From Euryarchaeota archaeon UBA19 (GTDB lineage: Archaea; Thermoplasmatota; Poseidoniia; Poseidoniales; Thalassarchaeaceae), in assembly GCA_002502175.1 (NCBI GenBank), contig DAPQ01000079.1:1-28456 (forward strand): 28,456 nt of DNA. Reading direction: 5' to 3'. The position numbers and the translations under genes are program-made. Positions 7,670 to 15,799 of the stretch are shown here, in pieces (position 1 is the first letter of the stretch; each line of letters begins with the position of its first letter). The notes beneath the pieces were generated by a model. The model had not been told where the DNA came from and ran no database searches. It saw only the letters and a program-made list of their open reading frames with translations.

Positions 7670-8604
7670 GCGCACCATCTACTGGCGGAGCCAGCCGTGA
7701 TGGTTATGGTGCAGCATTACTCAACTTGGCAGATGACCCACGAGTGGTTGTGATTGAAGCCGACCTAGGGAAATCTACCAAATCTTGCCTCTTCCGAGAA
7801 TTGTATCCAGAGCGAACAATTTCATTGGGAATTGCAGAACAAAATATGGTTCTTGTAGCAGCAGGACTAGCATCTTGCGGAAAGGTCCCGTTTGCTAGTA
7901 CATTTGCAATCTTTACAGAAAGAGCCTTTGAACAAGTCAGAAACGGACTTGCTAGACCCGGTCTCGTCGCTCATATCTGTGGAAGTCATGGAGGGATTCA
8001 CACAGGTACAGATGGTAGTAGCGCTCAGTCTATCGAGGATTTAGCTCTCTACAGAACCATACCCGGAATGACAGTTATGCACCCGAGCGATGATTTGTCA
8101 GCAACCAAATTGACCAAAGAATTACTCAACCATCCGAATCCGTCCTACACAAGAACCGCAAGAAATAAGACTCCTCGAATTTATGATGAGAACACTGTAA
8201 ATTCCATACAAATTGGGAAGGGCTCTGTTCTCAAGGAGGGAAATGATGTGGCGATAATTGCAATCGGTGTAATGGTCCATAAGGCACTCGAAGCCGCGGA
8301 AAATTTACGCTCAGATGGGATTAATGCGACAGTTGTGGACATGCATACGATCAAACCATTAGACACAGTATTATTGGACCAATTAGCGAATTCTGTTTCG
8401 GGAATAGTTACTGTTGAAGACCACTCAATCATCGGGGGATTAGGATCTGCAGTAAGCGAATACCTTAGTGAAAATAACCCTACAAAAATCCGAAAGATAG
8501 GTGTGGAAGATAGATTTGGTGAAAGCGGGGGTACTGAAGAGCTACTAAGTCTCGTAGGACTAACTGTCGAATCTATTGAAACCGCGGCTAGAGCAATGTT
8601 GTAG
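7666..8604 (+). CDS. transketolase, C-terminal subunit
   Basis: This 312-residue partner contains the pyrimidine-binding and C-terminal transketolase domains. The catalytic glutamate lies in SLGIAEQNMVLVAAGLASCGKVPF. HICGSHGGIHTGTDGSSAQSIED-like sequence and MTVMHPSDD follow. The C-terminal domain has VVDMHTIKPLD and TVEDHSIIGGLGSAV, then RFGESG near the end. It starts with the ATG at 7666 inside the stop of the N-terminal subunit (a four-base overlap), which suggests translational coupling and assembly of a two-chain enzyme. 1-deoxyxylulose-5-phosphate synthase is excluded because the two halves are separate and the window encodes a mevalonate-type isoprenoid route. Confidence 0.93.
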   Translation: MSAPSTGGASRDGYGAALLNLADDPRVVVIEADLGKSTKSCLFRELYPERTISLGIAEQNMVLVAAGLASCGKVPFASTFAIFTERAFEQVRNGLARPGLVAHICGSHGGIHTGTDGSSAQSIEDLALYRTIPGMTVMHPSDDLSATKLTKELLNHPNPSYTRTARNKTPRIYDENTVNSIQIGKGSVLKEGNDVAIIAIGVMVHKALEAAENLRSDGINATVVDMHTIKPLDTVLLDQLANSVSGIVTVEDHSIIGGLGSAVSEYLSENNPTKIRKIGVEDRFGESGGTEELLSLVGLTVESIETAARAML

Positions 8605-8668
8605 ATTAGGAAATTTCGCCCACAATATTGGGTTGTATTCAAGAATAATAGGTAATCGGGGTGGCATT

Positions 8669-9181
8669 GTGTCTTCTCTGGATGAGATCAAGAACCTTCT
8701 CGATGGAACACTCAATCCCGAGAATTTAGAAGACAATCCAGAGCTCTATGAGATGGCAGAATCAATCTATGGAAGAGAAGTTTTGGAACAGATGGGAGTT
8801 GAGGCCCCAGAACGACCTTCCGAGTCAATAGTCCAGCCAAATGGAGATGCGAAGCATGAGGTCCAAATGCCAATTGTACCTATAGCCCCGCCGGAACCAA
8901 TTCCTGAAACTCCCAAATCTAGAAGATGGGGTCTGTTTGTTTTTACTATCATTGCAATTTCACTAATCTTGACCAATTTAGTGGTAGGATATGGTTCCTT
9001 TATTCCACTCTGTGATGAGCCAGACAGTGAGACTAACTGTGAAGACAAATTAATTCTAAGTGAAATCGCAAATTACCAATCACCTAATTCCTGGACAGAA
9101 ACGATGGAACTAGAAATTATTGAGGTTGGAATCCTCGTGTTCCTGTTCGGAATTTTGCTATTCTCACTACGTAAGAAGTAA
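8669..9181 (+). CDS. small membrane protein of unknown function
   Basis: This is a protein of about 170 residues. An N-terminal acidic helical region (SSLDEIKNLLDGTLNPENL ... LYEMAESIYG) is followed by a Pro-rich stretch. A transmembrane segment comes next (LFVFTIIAISLILTNLVVG), then a loop with two cysteines (CDEPDSETNC), probably extracytoplasmic. A second segment (IIEVGILVFLFGILLF) ends in RKK. The frame is open from an ATG at 8576 inside the transketolase gene. I prefer the GTG at 8669 because GGTGG lies five bases upstream and it avoids a 29-base overlap. It ends two bases before the proS stop. No family is recognised. Confidence 0.7.
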   Translation: MSSLDEIKNLLDGTLNPENLEDNPELYEMAESIYGREVLEQMGVEAPERPSESIVQPNGDAKHEVQMPIVPIAPPEPIPETPKSRRWGLFVFTIIAISLILTNLVVGYGSFIPLCDEPDSETNCEDKLILSEIANYQSPNSWTETMELEIIEVGILVFLFGILLFSLRKK

Positions 9182-9183
9182 GA

Positions 9184-10704
9184 CTAGTACATCCTTGCCA
9201 AATGCTGTTTTCTTGTTGTCATTCTACCGGTGACTACGCAGGGCTTAGGCTCACTATACGAATCAATGCAATCCCCTAAGAAAGTAAGTCCTGTGGCTTT
9301 TTCTAAGATTTCAGCATCAGAATCGTTCCCATCAAAGGCTAATTGGTAGACTTTACCATCTTCAAGGGGTTTGGTTAGTTTCCATCCATCAGAGGATTGT
9401 TCTATACCGGGGAAGTCTAGCACTAAATTTTCCATATGCACTGCTGCCCGATTTCTAAGTTCAGATTCGGTGGAATCTAGAGAATCCGAAATCACGTTTA
9501 GTAAATCATTCACGTCATGGCTTACTTTTCCGCCTGTTCTCATGGATAACACAAATTGACCTGATTTGAGATCCCTAGGGCCTAATTCTAATCTAAGTGG
9601 AACGCCTTTTATTTCCCAATCGTAATGTTTTGCTCCAGGTCTTATATCTCTATCATCAACCTTTACTCTGTATCCAGCGGATTTGAGCGTGTCTGCTATT
9701 TTGTTGATTGAAGGTATTACATTATCATCGAGATGTTGAGCAACCGGCATTAGGACTATCTGAATGGGAGCAACCTTAGGGGGGAAGATTAGTCCGGCAT
9801 CGTCTCCATGCATCCCTACAACTGCGCCCAACATCCTCTCTGACATTCCGAAAGTGGTCTGGTGACAAAACTGAGTTTTCCCTTCTGCATCTTCGAATTT
9901 GAGATCAAACGCCTTAGCCCATTGATCCTTGTAATGATGATAGGTGGCGACTTGTAGTGTTCGACCATTGGGCATTACAACATCCACAGCATTAGAGAAC
10001 CAAGCTCCAGGGAAGGTGTCCCATACTGGTCTCTTGGAAACAATTGCAGGGAAACATAGGTCGTGAAGCAAATTTTGCACGATTATTGCGTCTTCCTCTA
10101 TTTGGGCATCAGCCCCTTCTTGATCCTTGTGAGCGGTATGGGCTTCAAAGAAATGAATTTCTCTAACTCGAATGAAAGACCTAGTTTGTTTAGTTTCATA
10201 CCGGAAGGTGTTGACTATCTGAAATGTTTTCAGAGGTAAATCTCCATGGGACCTGACCCATAATGGAAACATAGTGTACATTGGAGTCTCGCTAGTAGGT
10301 CTGAGAAACATGGGTAATTCTAACTCATTTTCTCCAGCGTGTTTAACCCAATACACCTCTTTCTTGAATCCGGCTTCTTCTTCATCTAATCTTAATTCAT
10401 CGGGATCAACGCCTTCTTCTCTTGCCTTTTTTAACAATGAGACTAAGCGGTTTTCTTTCTCCAACAGATCTTCCGGAACAAGTAGTGGGAAGTTATACTC
10501 TTCATGACCGGTACGGTCCATCTCGGCACGAGTTAATCCATCAATTAGCATCATTGCCTTCCAACCATATGGCTTCCAGACATCCATACCTTTGATTGGG
10601 TATCTTTTGTCAACAAGGTCTGCAATTTCGACGATTGCTGGATACCAGAGGTTGAAATCCCCCTTAGAGGGGATTCCTCTCTTGGCCTTGTCGGGACTCG
10701 CCAT
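9184..10704 (-). CDS. proS: prolyl-tRNA synthetase, archaeal/eukaryotic type
   Basis: This class II synthetase charges tRNA-Pro. Motif 2 is FRYETKQTRSFIRVREIHFFEAHTAH. Motif 3 is GMSERMLGAVVGMHGDDAGLIFPP, followed by the anticodon-binding domain from VAPIQIVLMPV. It lacks the insertion domain of the bacterial type, and its last residue is tyrosine (HLARMY), as in the archaeal type. The C-terminal domain shows only two close cysteines (GDCIDSY and CVVTGR), fewer than the four-cysteine zinc site known in some relatives. The ATG at 10704 gives 506 residues and is preferred over a TTG at 10722. Confidence 0.95.
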   Translation of the reverse strand: MASPDKAKRGIPSKGDFNLWYPAIVEIADLVDKRYPIKGMDVWKPYGWKAMMLIDGLTRAEMDRTGHEEYNFPLLVPEDLLEKENRLVSLLKKAREEGVDPDELRLDEEEAGFKKEVYWVKHAGENELELPMFLRPTSETPMYTMFPLWVRSHGDLPLKTFQIVNTFRYETKQTRSFIRVREIHFFEAHTAHKDQEGADAQIEEDAIIVQNLLHDLCFPAIVSKRPVWDTFPGAWFSNAVDVVMPNGRTLQVATYHHYKDQWAKAFDLKFEDAEGKTQFCHQTTFGMSERMLGAVVGMHGDDAGLIFPPKVAPIQIVLMPVAQHLDDNVIPSINKIADTLKSAGYRVKVDDRDIRPGAKHYDWEIKGVPLRLELGPRDLKSGQFVLSMRTGGKVSHDVNDLLNVISDSLDSTESELRNRAAVHMENLVLDFPGIEQSSDGWKLTKPLEDGKVYQLAFDGNDSDAEILEKATGLTFLGDCIDSYSEPKPCVVTGRMTTRKQHLARMY

Positions 10705-10753
10705 GATTGCTGTCGCTAGCAATAATCGCTTGAATGTGACGCTGGAGGAGGAG

Positions 10754-11941
10754 TCAATTTGGCGAGATTATGCCTTGTATCGCATGGACCAATGAAAAAT
10801 CATCTTCAATTTCTTCGATTCTTCCATCATCGTGAACTATTCTTGCTCTCAATTTATTAGGGTCGTTCATTTCTTCCTTCAAATTAGCAACAACAGCGTT
10901 AACCCCATATCGTTCAATTTGTGCCTCAGCCCTTTGGATCAGAGTCTCTACTTCTACATCTGATTCTAACTTGAATCCTATACGAATCGAATCCCCAACT
11001 AGACCCCTCAATTCTTCTATGTGTTTCCTTCCAGGGTTAAGATTTAGTTCCCAATTATCTTTACCGCTTGGTTTCTTACCGTGTTCGGCCTCTGTAAAAT
11101 AATCCAAAACTGCTGCAGCATGAATCCATACGTCGGGTTTTGACGCAGTGGCTATTTCCTTGCACAATTCCAGCATACCATCGGGAGTTCCATCACGAAA
11201 CACGTTCGGAAGAGAAAATGAGGGATTAGCAGAGGTTTTCCCGGCTATACAAATAACATTGTGACCCATACGATGGAGATATTCTGCAATAATCCAGCCT
11301 GTTCTACCTGATGAAGCATTTTGAATGGCTCTAACAGCATCAATTGGGGCCCTATTTGCCCCCATTGTAATAGCAATTGATTTGGAGGATTGGGATCTAT
11401 TTGCGACATGACAAACTTCAGCGACGATGGATATTGGATCTGGTTGTTTCAATTTGCCTTCGTCAACCTCGTTAAATATCACATGGCTACCTTCGTCACG
11501 TAATGCATCGAGAAGTTCGGTAGTTACCGGATCATCGAATAAGTCAGTGTGCATTGATGGAACAAAGCAGAGTTTAGATTTACGACCTCTACTTGCAGAG
11601 AGAGCCATCATCAAAGGTGAGTCCATTATTCCGTGTACGTGCTTTGAGATTGTATTCCTTGTAGCAGGTGCAATTAGTGTTACATCAAAGTCATCTAACT
11701 GAGACATTTCGCTAGCCCATCCCTGATGGACTATTGTATCGGAGCCCCAACTTACTGCAAGAGGAGTGATTATCTTCGTTGCTTCCTCACTCATAATCAC
11801 CGTCAAATCTGCCTGATGCCTACGCAACTCTCTAGCCAACCTCACAGATTCAACAGCAGCTATTCCACCGCTTATGGCCAATAAGACTCGTTTTCCGAGT
11901 AATGCATCGCTATGGATGGCGACGCCGGTGTCCCTTGTCAC
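10754..11941 (-). CDS. coaBC: phosphopantothenoylcysteine decarboxylase / phosphopantothenate-cysteine ligase
   Basis: This is a bifunctional coenzyme A biosynthesis enzyme. The N-terminal flavodoxin-like CoaC domain starts at GKRVLLAISGGIAA. It includes LIAPATRNTISK and the substrate clamp VPSMHTDLFDDP, with His where bacteria have Asn. The C-terminal CoaB domain starts at ITMGANRAPIDAVR and contains NASSGRTGWIIAEY, IHAAAVLDYF and GFKLES with the ligase lysine. The usual catalytic His before the APAT motif appears to be Gln (EMSQLDDFDVTLIAPAT). The frame opens with TTG at 12004; I prefer GTG at 11941, which has TAGGT upstream and trims an unusual extension. That start is uncertain. It is divergent from the next gene. 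Confidence 0.9.
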   Translation of the reverse strand: MTRDTGVAIHSDALLGKRVLLAISGGIAAVESVRLARELRRHQADLTVIMSEEATKIITPLAVSWGSDTIVHQGWASEMSQLDDFDVTLIAPATRNTISKHVHGIMDSPLMMALSASRGRKSKLCFVPSMHTDLFDDPVTTELLDALRDEGSHVIFNEVDEGKLKQPDPISIVAEVCHVANRSQSSKSIAITMGANRAPIDAVRAIQNASSGRTGWIIAEYLHRMGHNVICIAGKTSANPSFSLPNVFRDGTPDGMLELCKEIATASKPDVWIHAAAVLDYFTEAEHGKKPSGKDNWELNLNPGRKHIEELRGLVGDSIRIGFKLESDVEVETLIQRAEAQIERYGVNAVVANLKEEMNDPNKLRARIVHDDGRIEEIEDDFSLVHAIQGIISPN

Positions 11942-12019
11942 AATACCTACGAGTACTATGTCGTTCAAGAGTGCGTCGCCGACCGTTTGAGTCTTAGATG
12001 ACAATACATTCGTCGAACT

Positions 12020-12577
12020 GTGGGTGAGTTAGCGGCCAACGACCTGATACGAAGGTTGGCGATATTTGCCGGCTTGAATTTACTGATTTTATCCTTAATT
12101 CTTGCATCCGTATCTGTAAATGGAAACGATATATTTCTAGGATTTATTCTTGGATTTGGTTTGCTATTGCTTTTTTTTGGAACTATAGTAATAATTGGTT
12201 TTTTTCAGACAAAAGACGGATACGATGTCAGATTAGCAAACTTGGAACAATTTCTTTCGGTGATTTTCCTTACCGTTGGCTTAATTCAAACAATAGTTGG
12301 ATTTTTCGCTATGGAAATATTTCTCATCACCCAGGGCTTATTGCTTCTATTACTCGGTAACTCCACCCGAAAGAGAGTATCGACTATTAGAAATCCACAA
12401 TTTATGGAGTGGTATAATCAAGGTAAACCATCCGATGTAGTTTTGAGGACTGAAGAAGTATACGCTTCCTGCCCACATTGTAGTAGTCTATTGGCTGTTA
12501 TTCCCGGTTTACTAGGACCGGATGATCGTTGTCCAAATTGTGATGGATTACTAGTAAGTTCGATTGAGGAAGAGTGA
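12020..12577 (+). CDS. membrane protein with C-terminal zinc ribbon
   Basis: This is a 185-residue protein. Hydrophobic segments at about 9-29, 36-61, 76-93 and 95-115 form a likely four-helix membrane domain. It is followed by a cytoplasmic tail with CPHC and CPNC pairs about 20 residues apart, a rubredoxin-knuckle zinc ribbon. The start is GTG at 12020, only 15 bases from the longest possible coaBC frame. Eight consecutive T at 12171-12178 lie in the coding region. Function is unknown. Such membrane plus ribbon proteins may bind nucleic acid or a protein partner at the membrane, but nothing here shows which. It ends one base before the stop of the convergent thiolase gene. Confidence 0.75.
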   Translation: MGELAANDLIRRLAIFAGLNLLILSLILASVSVNGNDIFLGFILGFGLLLLFFGTIVIIGFFQTKDGYDVRLANLEQFLSVIFLTVGLIQTIVGFFAMEIFLITQGLLLLLLGNSTRKRVSTIRNPQFMEWYNQGKPSDVVLRTEEVYASCPHCSSLLAVIPGLLGPDDRCPNCDGLLVSSIEEE

Positions 12578-12578
12578 T

Positions 12579-13712
12579 TCAATATCTCTCTAGAGCAGTT
12601 GCGATACCCATTCCGCCACCAATACACATGGTAGCCACAGCCTTGTCCTTACCAGTACGATTGAGTAGCGAGGCGGCTTTACAAGTAATCCTCGCCCCAG
12701 ATGCGCCTAATGGGTGGCCAAGTGAAATGGCCCCACCATCAAGGTTGATTTTGTCCATTTCAATGCCTAATTCATCAATACATGCTAGACTCTGAGATGA
12801 AAATGCTTCATTTAATTCCCAAATATCTACATCCTCAATCGACCAACCAGCGCGTTCAAGACATAGACGAGAAGCAGAAATGGGGCCCAAACCCATTAGT
12901 TCAGGAGGACATCCAGTTACGGATGCAGAAACAATTCTAGCAATTGGATTCAGACCATTCTCTATTGCAAAACTCTCGCTACAAACTATGCAGAAAGATA
13001 CGCCATCAGTTAATGGAGATGATGTAGCCGCAGTAACAGTCCCTACTTCTTTGAAAACCGGATTTAGACCGGCCATTGATTCAAGAGTACTCGAAGGCCT
13101 AATACAACCATCAGAGTCAATAGTTTCTTCTCCATGAACTATTGGACAGATTTCGTTTTCAAAATTGCCTTCTAATTGAGCCAAATGTGCTTTTTCGTGT
13201 GAAGAAAGAGCAAATTCCTCTTGACGAATACGACTTATTGAATACTTATCCGCGACGTTTTCAGCTGTAATTCCCATGTTGATGTAGGCTTCTGGATACG
13301 ATTCTTCTAATCCTGGATGAGGGGACCAATTGAACCCCCTCCTCTTTACCCTAGACATTGACTCCATACCCCCAACGAGGAAACAATTACCAGAATCTGT
13401 AGAAATCTTACCGGCGGCTACATGGATAGCCTCCATTGAAGAGCCACACAATCTGTTGAATGTAGCACCAGGTACAGTATCGGGTAATCCGCTTAGAAAA
13501 GATACTAGCCTTGCTATATTGTAACCTTGTTCGCCTTCTGGATAAGCGCAACCTAGCAAGAGATCGTCAATTTGGTCTGCTAGGATGTTATTACGAGACA
13601 ATAGGGCTCTAGCCACTTGACCCGCTATTTCATCTGGTCTAACTTCCTTGAGGGCACCTTTGTGCGCCCTATGGAAGGGAGAGCGCATCCAATCAACTAT
13701 GACTGCATCCAC
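12579..13712 (-). CDS. acetyl-CoA acyltransferase, FadA-like thiolase
   Basis: This thiolase is of the FadA type that cleaves 3-ketoacyl-CoA in beta-oxidation. The nucleophile is in FNRLCGSSMEAIH. With the GTG start at 13712 it is Cys89, the standard thiolase position, and the N-terminus VDAVIVDWMRSPF aligns as expected. This is why I choose that start over TTG at 13835, which would overlap kptA. Further motifs are WELNEAFSSQ, the catalytic His in LDGGAISLGHPLGASGAR and the second Cys in ATMCIGGGMGIA. The NRLCGSSM motif favours a degradative thiolase over a biosynthetic one. No other fatty-acid gene is in the window, so its pathway is inferred from the family. Confidence 0.9.
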   Translation of the reverse strand: MDAVIVDWMRSPFHRAHKGALKEVRPDEIAGQVARALLSRNNILADQIDDLLLGCAYPEGEQGYNIARLVSFLSGLPDTVPGATFNRLCGSSMEAIHVAAGKISTDSGNCFLVGGMESMSRVKRRGFNWSPHPGLEESYPEAYINMGITAENVADKYSISRIRQEEFALSSHEKAHLAQLEGNFENEICPIVHGEETIDSDGCIRPSSTLESMAGLNPVFKEVGTVTAATSSPLTDGVSFCIVCSESFAIENGLNPIARIVSASVTGCPPELMGLGPISASRLCLERAGWSIEDVDIWELNEAFSSQSLACIDELGIEMDKINLDGGAISLGHPLGASGARITCKAASLLNRTGKDKAVATMCIGGGMGIATALERY

Positions 13713-13815
13713 GTTACTCGGTCCGCTATTAGCCCAATAACCATTGAGATTGTGACCTGACAATGTGGTTAGTTGACCGGCGGGTTCTTGAAAGGAACGT
13801 AAGTCGCGCGAATTA

Positions 13816-14502
13816 ATGATACGAGAATGCTCCAAACACGGATATTATGCTGATGATCACCTTTGTCCTGCATGCAATGAAGAAGGCCGATTCATCATGA
13901 GGACAGGTGAGAGGAATAGCCTAGCTAGGAAATTAGCCTTAGTTCTCAGGCACGCACCAGAAAAATTTGATTTGGAAATGGATATTAATGGATGGATTGA
14001 CATTAAAGATATTATTAGACAATTCAAAAAAGGCAACAAGAGGTTTCATTGGTTGAGACCACACCATTTCACAGCAATAGCGGAAACTGATCCTAAAGGA
14101 AGATACGAGGTACGTGGAAACACTATCCGTGCGACATATGGCCACACTGTTGAAATCGAACTAGATCTACCCACCGATAACATACCGGATGCACTTTACT
14201 TCCCATGTGACCCAGAACAAGCAGAGAACTTGCTCGAAGTTGGTATATCACCAAGCGGAAGGGCACATGTTCACCTATCAGCAACCATTAGGAACGCCGC
14301 AGAGGCCGGTCACGTCCATTTCAAATTACCAACAATATTAGAGGTAGATACGGCGCAAATGTATGCAGCTGGTGAGACTATTTGGCACGCAGGAGTGACA
14401 GTCTACTTGACTGAAAATGTTCCATCTCAATACCTGACAGTTGTGGATAACGATGACCCGGAATATGTCTTGGCTCGTGCACGATGGCAAGAAGAAGAGT
14501 GA
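13816..14502 (+). CDS. kptA: RNA 2'-phosphotransferase
   Basis: KptA (Tpt1) moves an internal RNA 2'-phosphate to NAD+, giving ADP-ribose 1'',2''-cyclic phosphate. The 228-residue protein starts with a zinc knuckle (Cys5, His8, Cys17, Cys20) and then GRFIM, typical of archaeal forms. Catalytic residues are in LRHAPEKF (Arg45, His46) and IRATYGHT (Arg105, His110). HVHLS and VYLTENVPSQYL follow. LYFPC replaces the bacterial LYHGT, as in other archaeal members. The start is ATG at 13816, with no clear ribosome-binding site. It is divergent from the thiolase gene and ends two bases before the next gene's stop. Confidence 0.92.
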   Translation: MIRECSKHGYYADDHLCPACNEEGRFIMRTGERNSLARKLALVLRHAPEKFDLEMDINGWIDIKDIIRQFKKGNKRFHWLRPHHFTAIAETDPKGRYEVRGNTIRATYGHTVEIELDLPTDNIPDALYFPCDPEQAENLLEVGISPSGRAHVHLSATIRNAAEAGHVHFKLPTILEVDTAQMYAAGETIWHAGVTVYLTENVPSQYLTVVDNDDPEYVLARARWQEEE

Positions 14503-14504
14503 AT

Positions 14505-14948
14505 TTACTGATATTCACCACACAAAGGACAGAACCCTAAGTCGCCTGTAAGTTCGGCTTCACAATTATTGCATATTCCCGTAATTGAACTTACAGGCTT
14601 AACCTCGGATTCGTTTACAGCACGTACGGGTTGATCTCGTGTCACAAACGGGTTAGCAACAGCCTGCTGAACAATAATCGCTTGTCTGAAGTTAATACAT
14701 TCTTGTATGGCATTTTGAATCCTATTCGAAGTTCGTAATCTTTCTTCAACAGATTCTATGTTCTCAGAATCCGCGAGTCTACTTTGTAACCAACGCTGGA
14801 ATCTGTCTAGTTCGCCGTCAGCGGTCATGTTTGTCGGAAAGGTCGGTGAGCAATGAATCTGACTTAATGTAAACATCAATAATTCATCCAAGTTATCGGA
14901 TAACACAAAATGTCTAGTCCCTTGGCCAGCGCGTAAACTATGGCTCAT
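14505..14948 (-). CDS. small protein with C-terminal zinc ribbon
   Basis: This 147-residue protein has a helical body (DRFQRWLQSRLADSENIESVEERL...) and a C-terminal zinc ribbon CNNCEAELTGDLGFCPLCGEYQ ending at the chain terminus. There are no membrane segments. The longest frame starts with ATG at 14948 and overlaps the IPK start codon by nine bases on the other strand. Internal ATGs at 14873 and 14828 are alternatives that would free a promoter region. Function is unknown. Confidence 0.7.
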   Translation of the reverse strand: MSHSLRAGQGTRHFVLSDNLDELLMFTLSQIHCSPTFPTNMTADGELDRFQRWLQSRLADSENIESVEERLRTSNRIQNAIQECINFRQAIIVQQAVANPFVTRDQPVRAVNESEVKPVSSITGICNNCEAELTGDLGFCPLCGEYQ

Positions 14949-15731
14949 ATTCTAATGAAATTTGGCGGTGGATTAATCACCACCAAGTCCCAAATGAAGA
15001 CTGTAGATAGAGATGCTATAACGAAACTTTCCCAAATCGTGAGCGAATTATCGAGACTCGACCACAAAGTTACAATTGTACACGGGGCTGGTTCTTTTGG
15101 TCATCTCAAAGCCAAACAATGGAATATAGCCAATGGTGCCCAAGAAGATATCATCGAACAACAAAAAGAGGCTGTAATTTCTATCCGAGAAGACATGTTA
15201 GAATTGAATACCGAAGTTTGCAAATCTTTCTCTAATCACAATATAGAATGCCAGAGTTTCCCTCCCTCTGATTGGGCCAGTGAAGTTGGAGCAGATTTTG
15301 TCGGAGATTTATCTCCAATCGAAAACAGTTCCGAAGATGTAGTGCCAATCACATTTGGTGATGTGGTAGATTGTAGTCCACCAAAATTATTCGGAATTTT
15401 ATCCGGAGATGATTTGATGGTACGGATAGGAAAAGAGATTCCTGGAATTACACATTGTATATTCTTGTTAGGCGATACTGAGGGCTTACTCTCAGCACCC
15501 CCCTCTAACCCGAATGCATCATTGATTCCTATGTGGAGTAAGGAACAGGAAGTATCTGGAGAACATGACACATCCCAAGATGTAACAGGCGGTATATTCC
15601 TAAAATTAGAGTCCGCATCCATAATCTCCAAGGTAGTTCCCAATGTTTGGTTTATTGATGGTAGAAAACCAGAGAGGGTTCTTGAATTGCTGACTACTGG
15701 TACAACGAGAGGAACTCAGATAGTGCAATGA
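14940..15731 (+). CDS. isopentenyl phosphate kinase
   Basis: IPK phosphorylates isopentenyl phosphate to isopentenyl diphosphate in the archaeal mevalonate variants. It is an amino-acid-kinase fold protein of 263 residues. The N-terminus is MKFGGGLITTK, and VHGAGSFGH carries the family-specific histidine (His55). The late DVTGGIFLKLESA is the substrate/ATP-binding block and GTTRGTQI the end. The family histidine separates it from glutamate-5-kinase and acetylglutamate kinase. It starts at ATG 14940 and is followed after 68 bases by the Idi-GGPPS fusion, which uses its product, so an isoprenoid operon is likely. Confidence 0.93.
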   Translation: MAHILMKFGGGLITTKSQMKTVDRDAITKLSQIVSELSRLDHKVTIVHGAGSFGHLKAKQWNIANGAQEDIIEQQKEAVISIREDMLELNTEVCKSFSNHNIECQSFPPSDWASEVGADFVGDLSPIENSSEDVVPITFGDVVDCSPPKLFGILSGDDLMVRIGKEIPGITHCIFLLGDTEGLLSAPPSNPNASLIPMWSKEQEVSGEHDTSQDVTGGIFLKLESASIISKVVPNVWFIDGRKPERVLELLTTGTTRGTQIVQ

Positions 15732-15799
15732 TGTCAGATTAGTGCTCTTGTATTCCATTTCGATTATATGGTTAATGCTCTTCAAAGGGATTGTTTGGT

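Noticed and set aside
8576..8668. A longer start at ATG 8576 for the small membrane protein.
   Set aside because: It lies inside the transketolase gene and encodes Cys/Arg-rich sequence unlike the rest; GTG 8669 has a ribosome-binding site.
12171..12178. Run of eight T in a membrane-protein gene as a phase-variation tract.
   Set aside because: The frame is intact, the tract is short, and T runs are expected in codons for hydrophobic residues in AT-rich DNA.
13713..13835. A thiolase start at TTG 13835 with a 41-residue extension.
   Set aside because: It would overlap kptA and move the nucleophile from the usual Cys89; GTG 13712 gives the normal thiolase N-terminus.
14194..14211. KptA has LYFPC where bacterial and eukaryotic Tpt1 have LYHGT, suggesting a lost active-site residue.
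   Set aside because: Archaeal KptA proteins usually have an LYxPC form at this place, and the Arg/His catalytic residues elsewhere are present.
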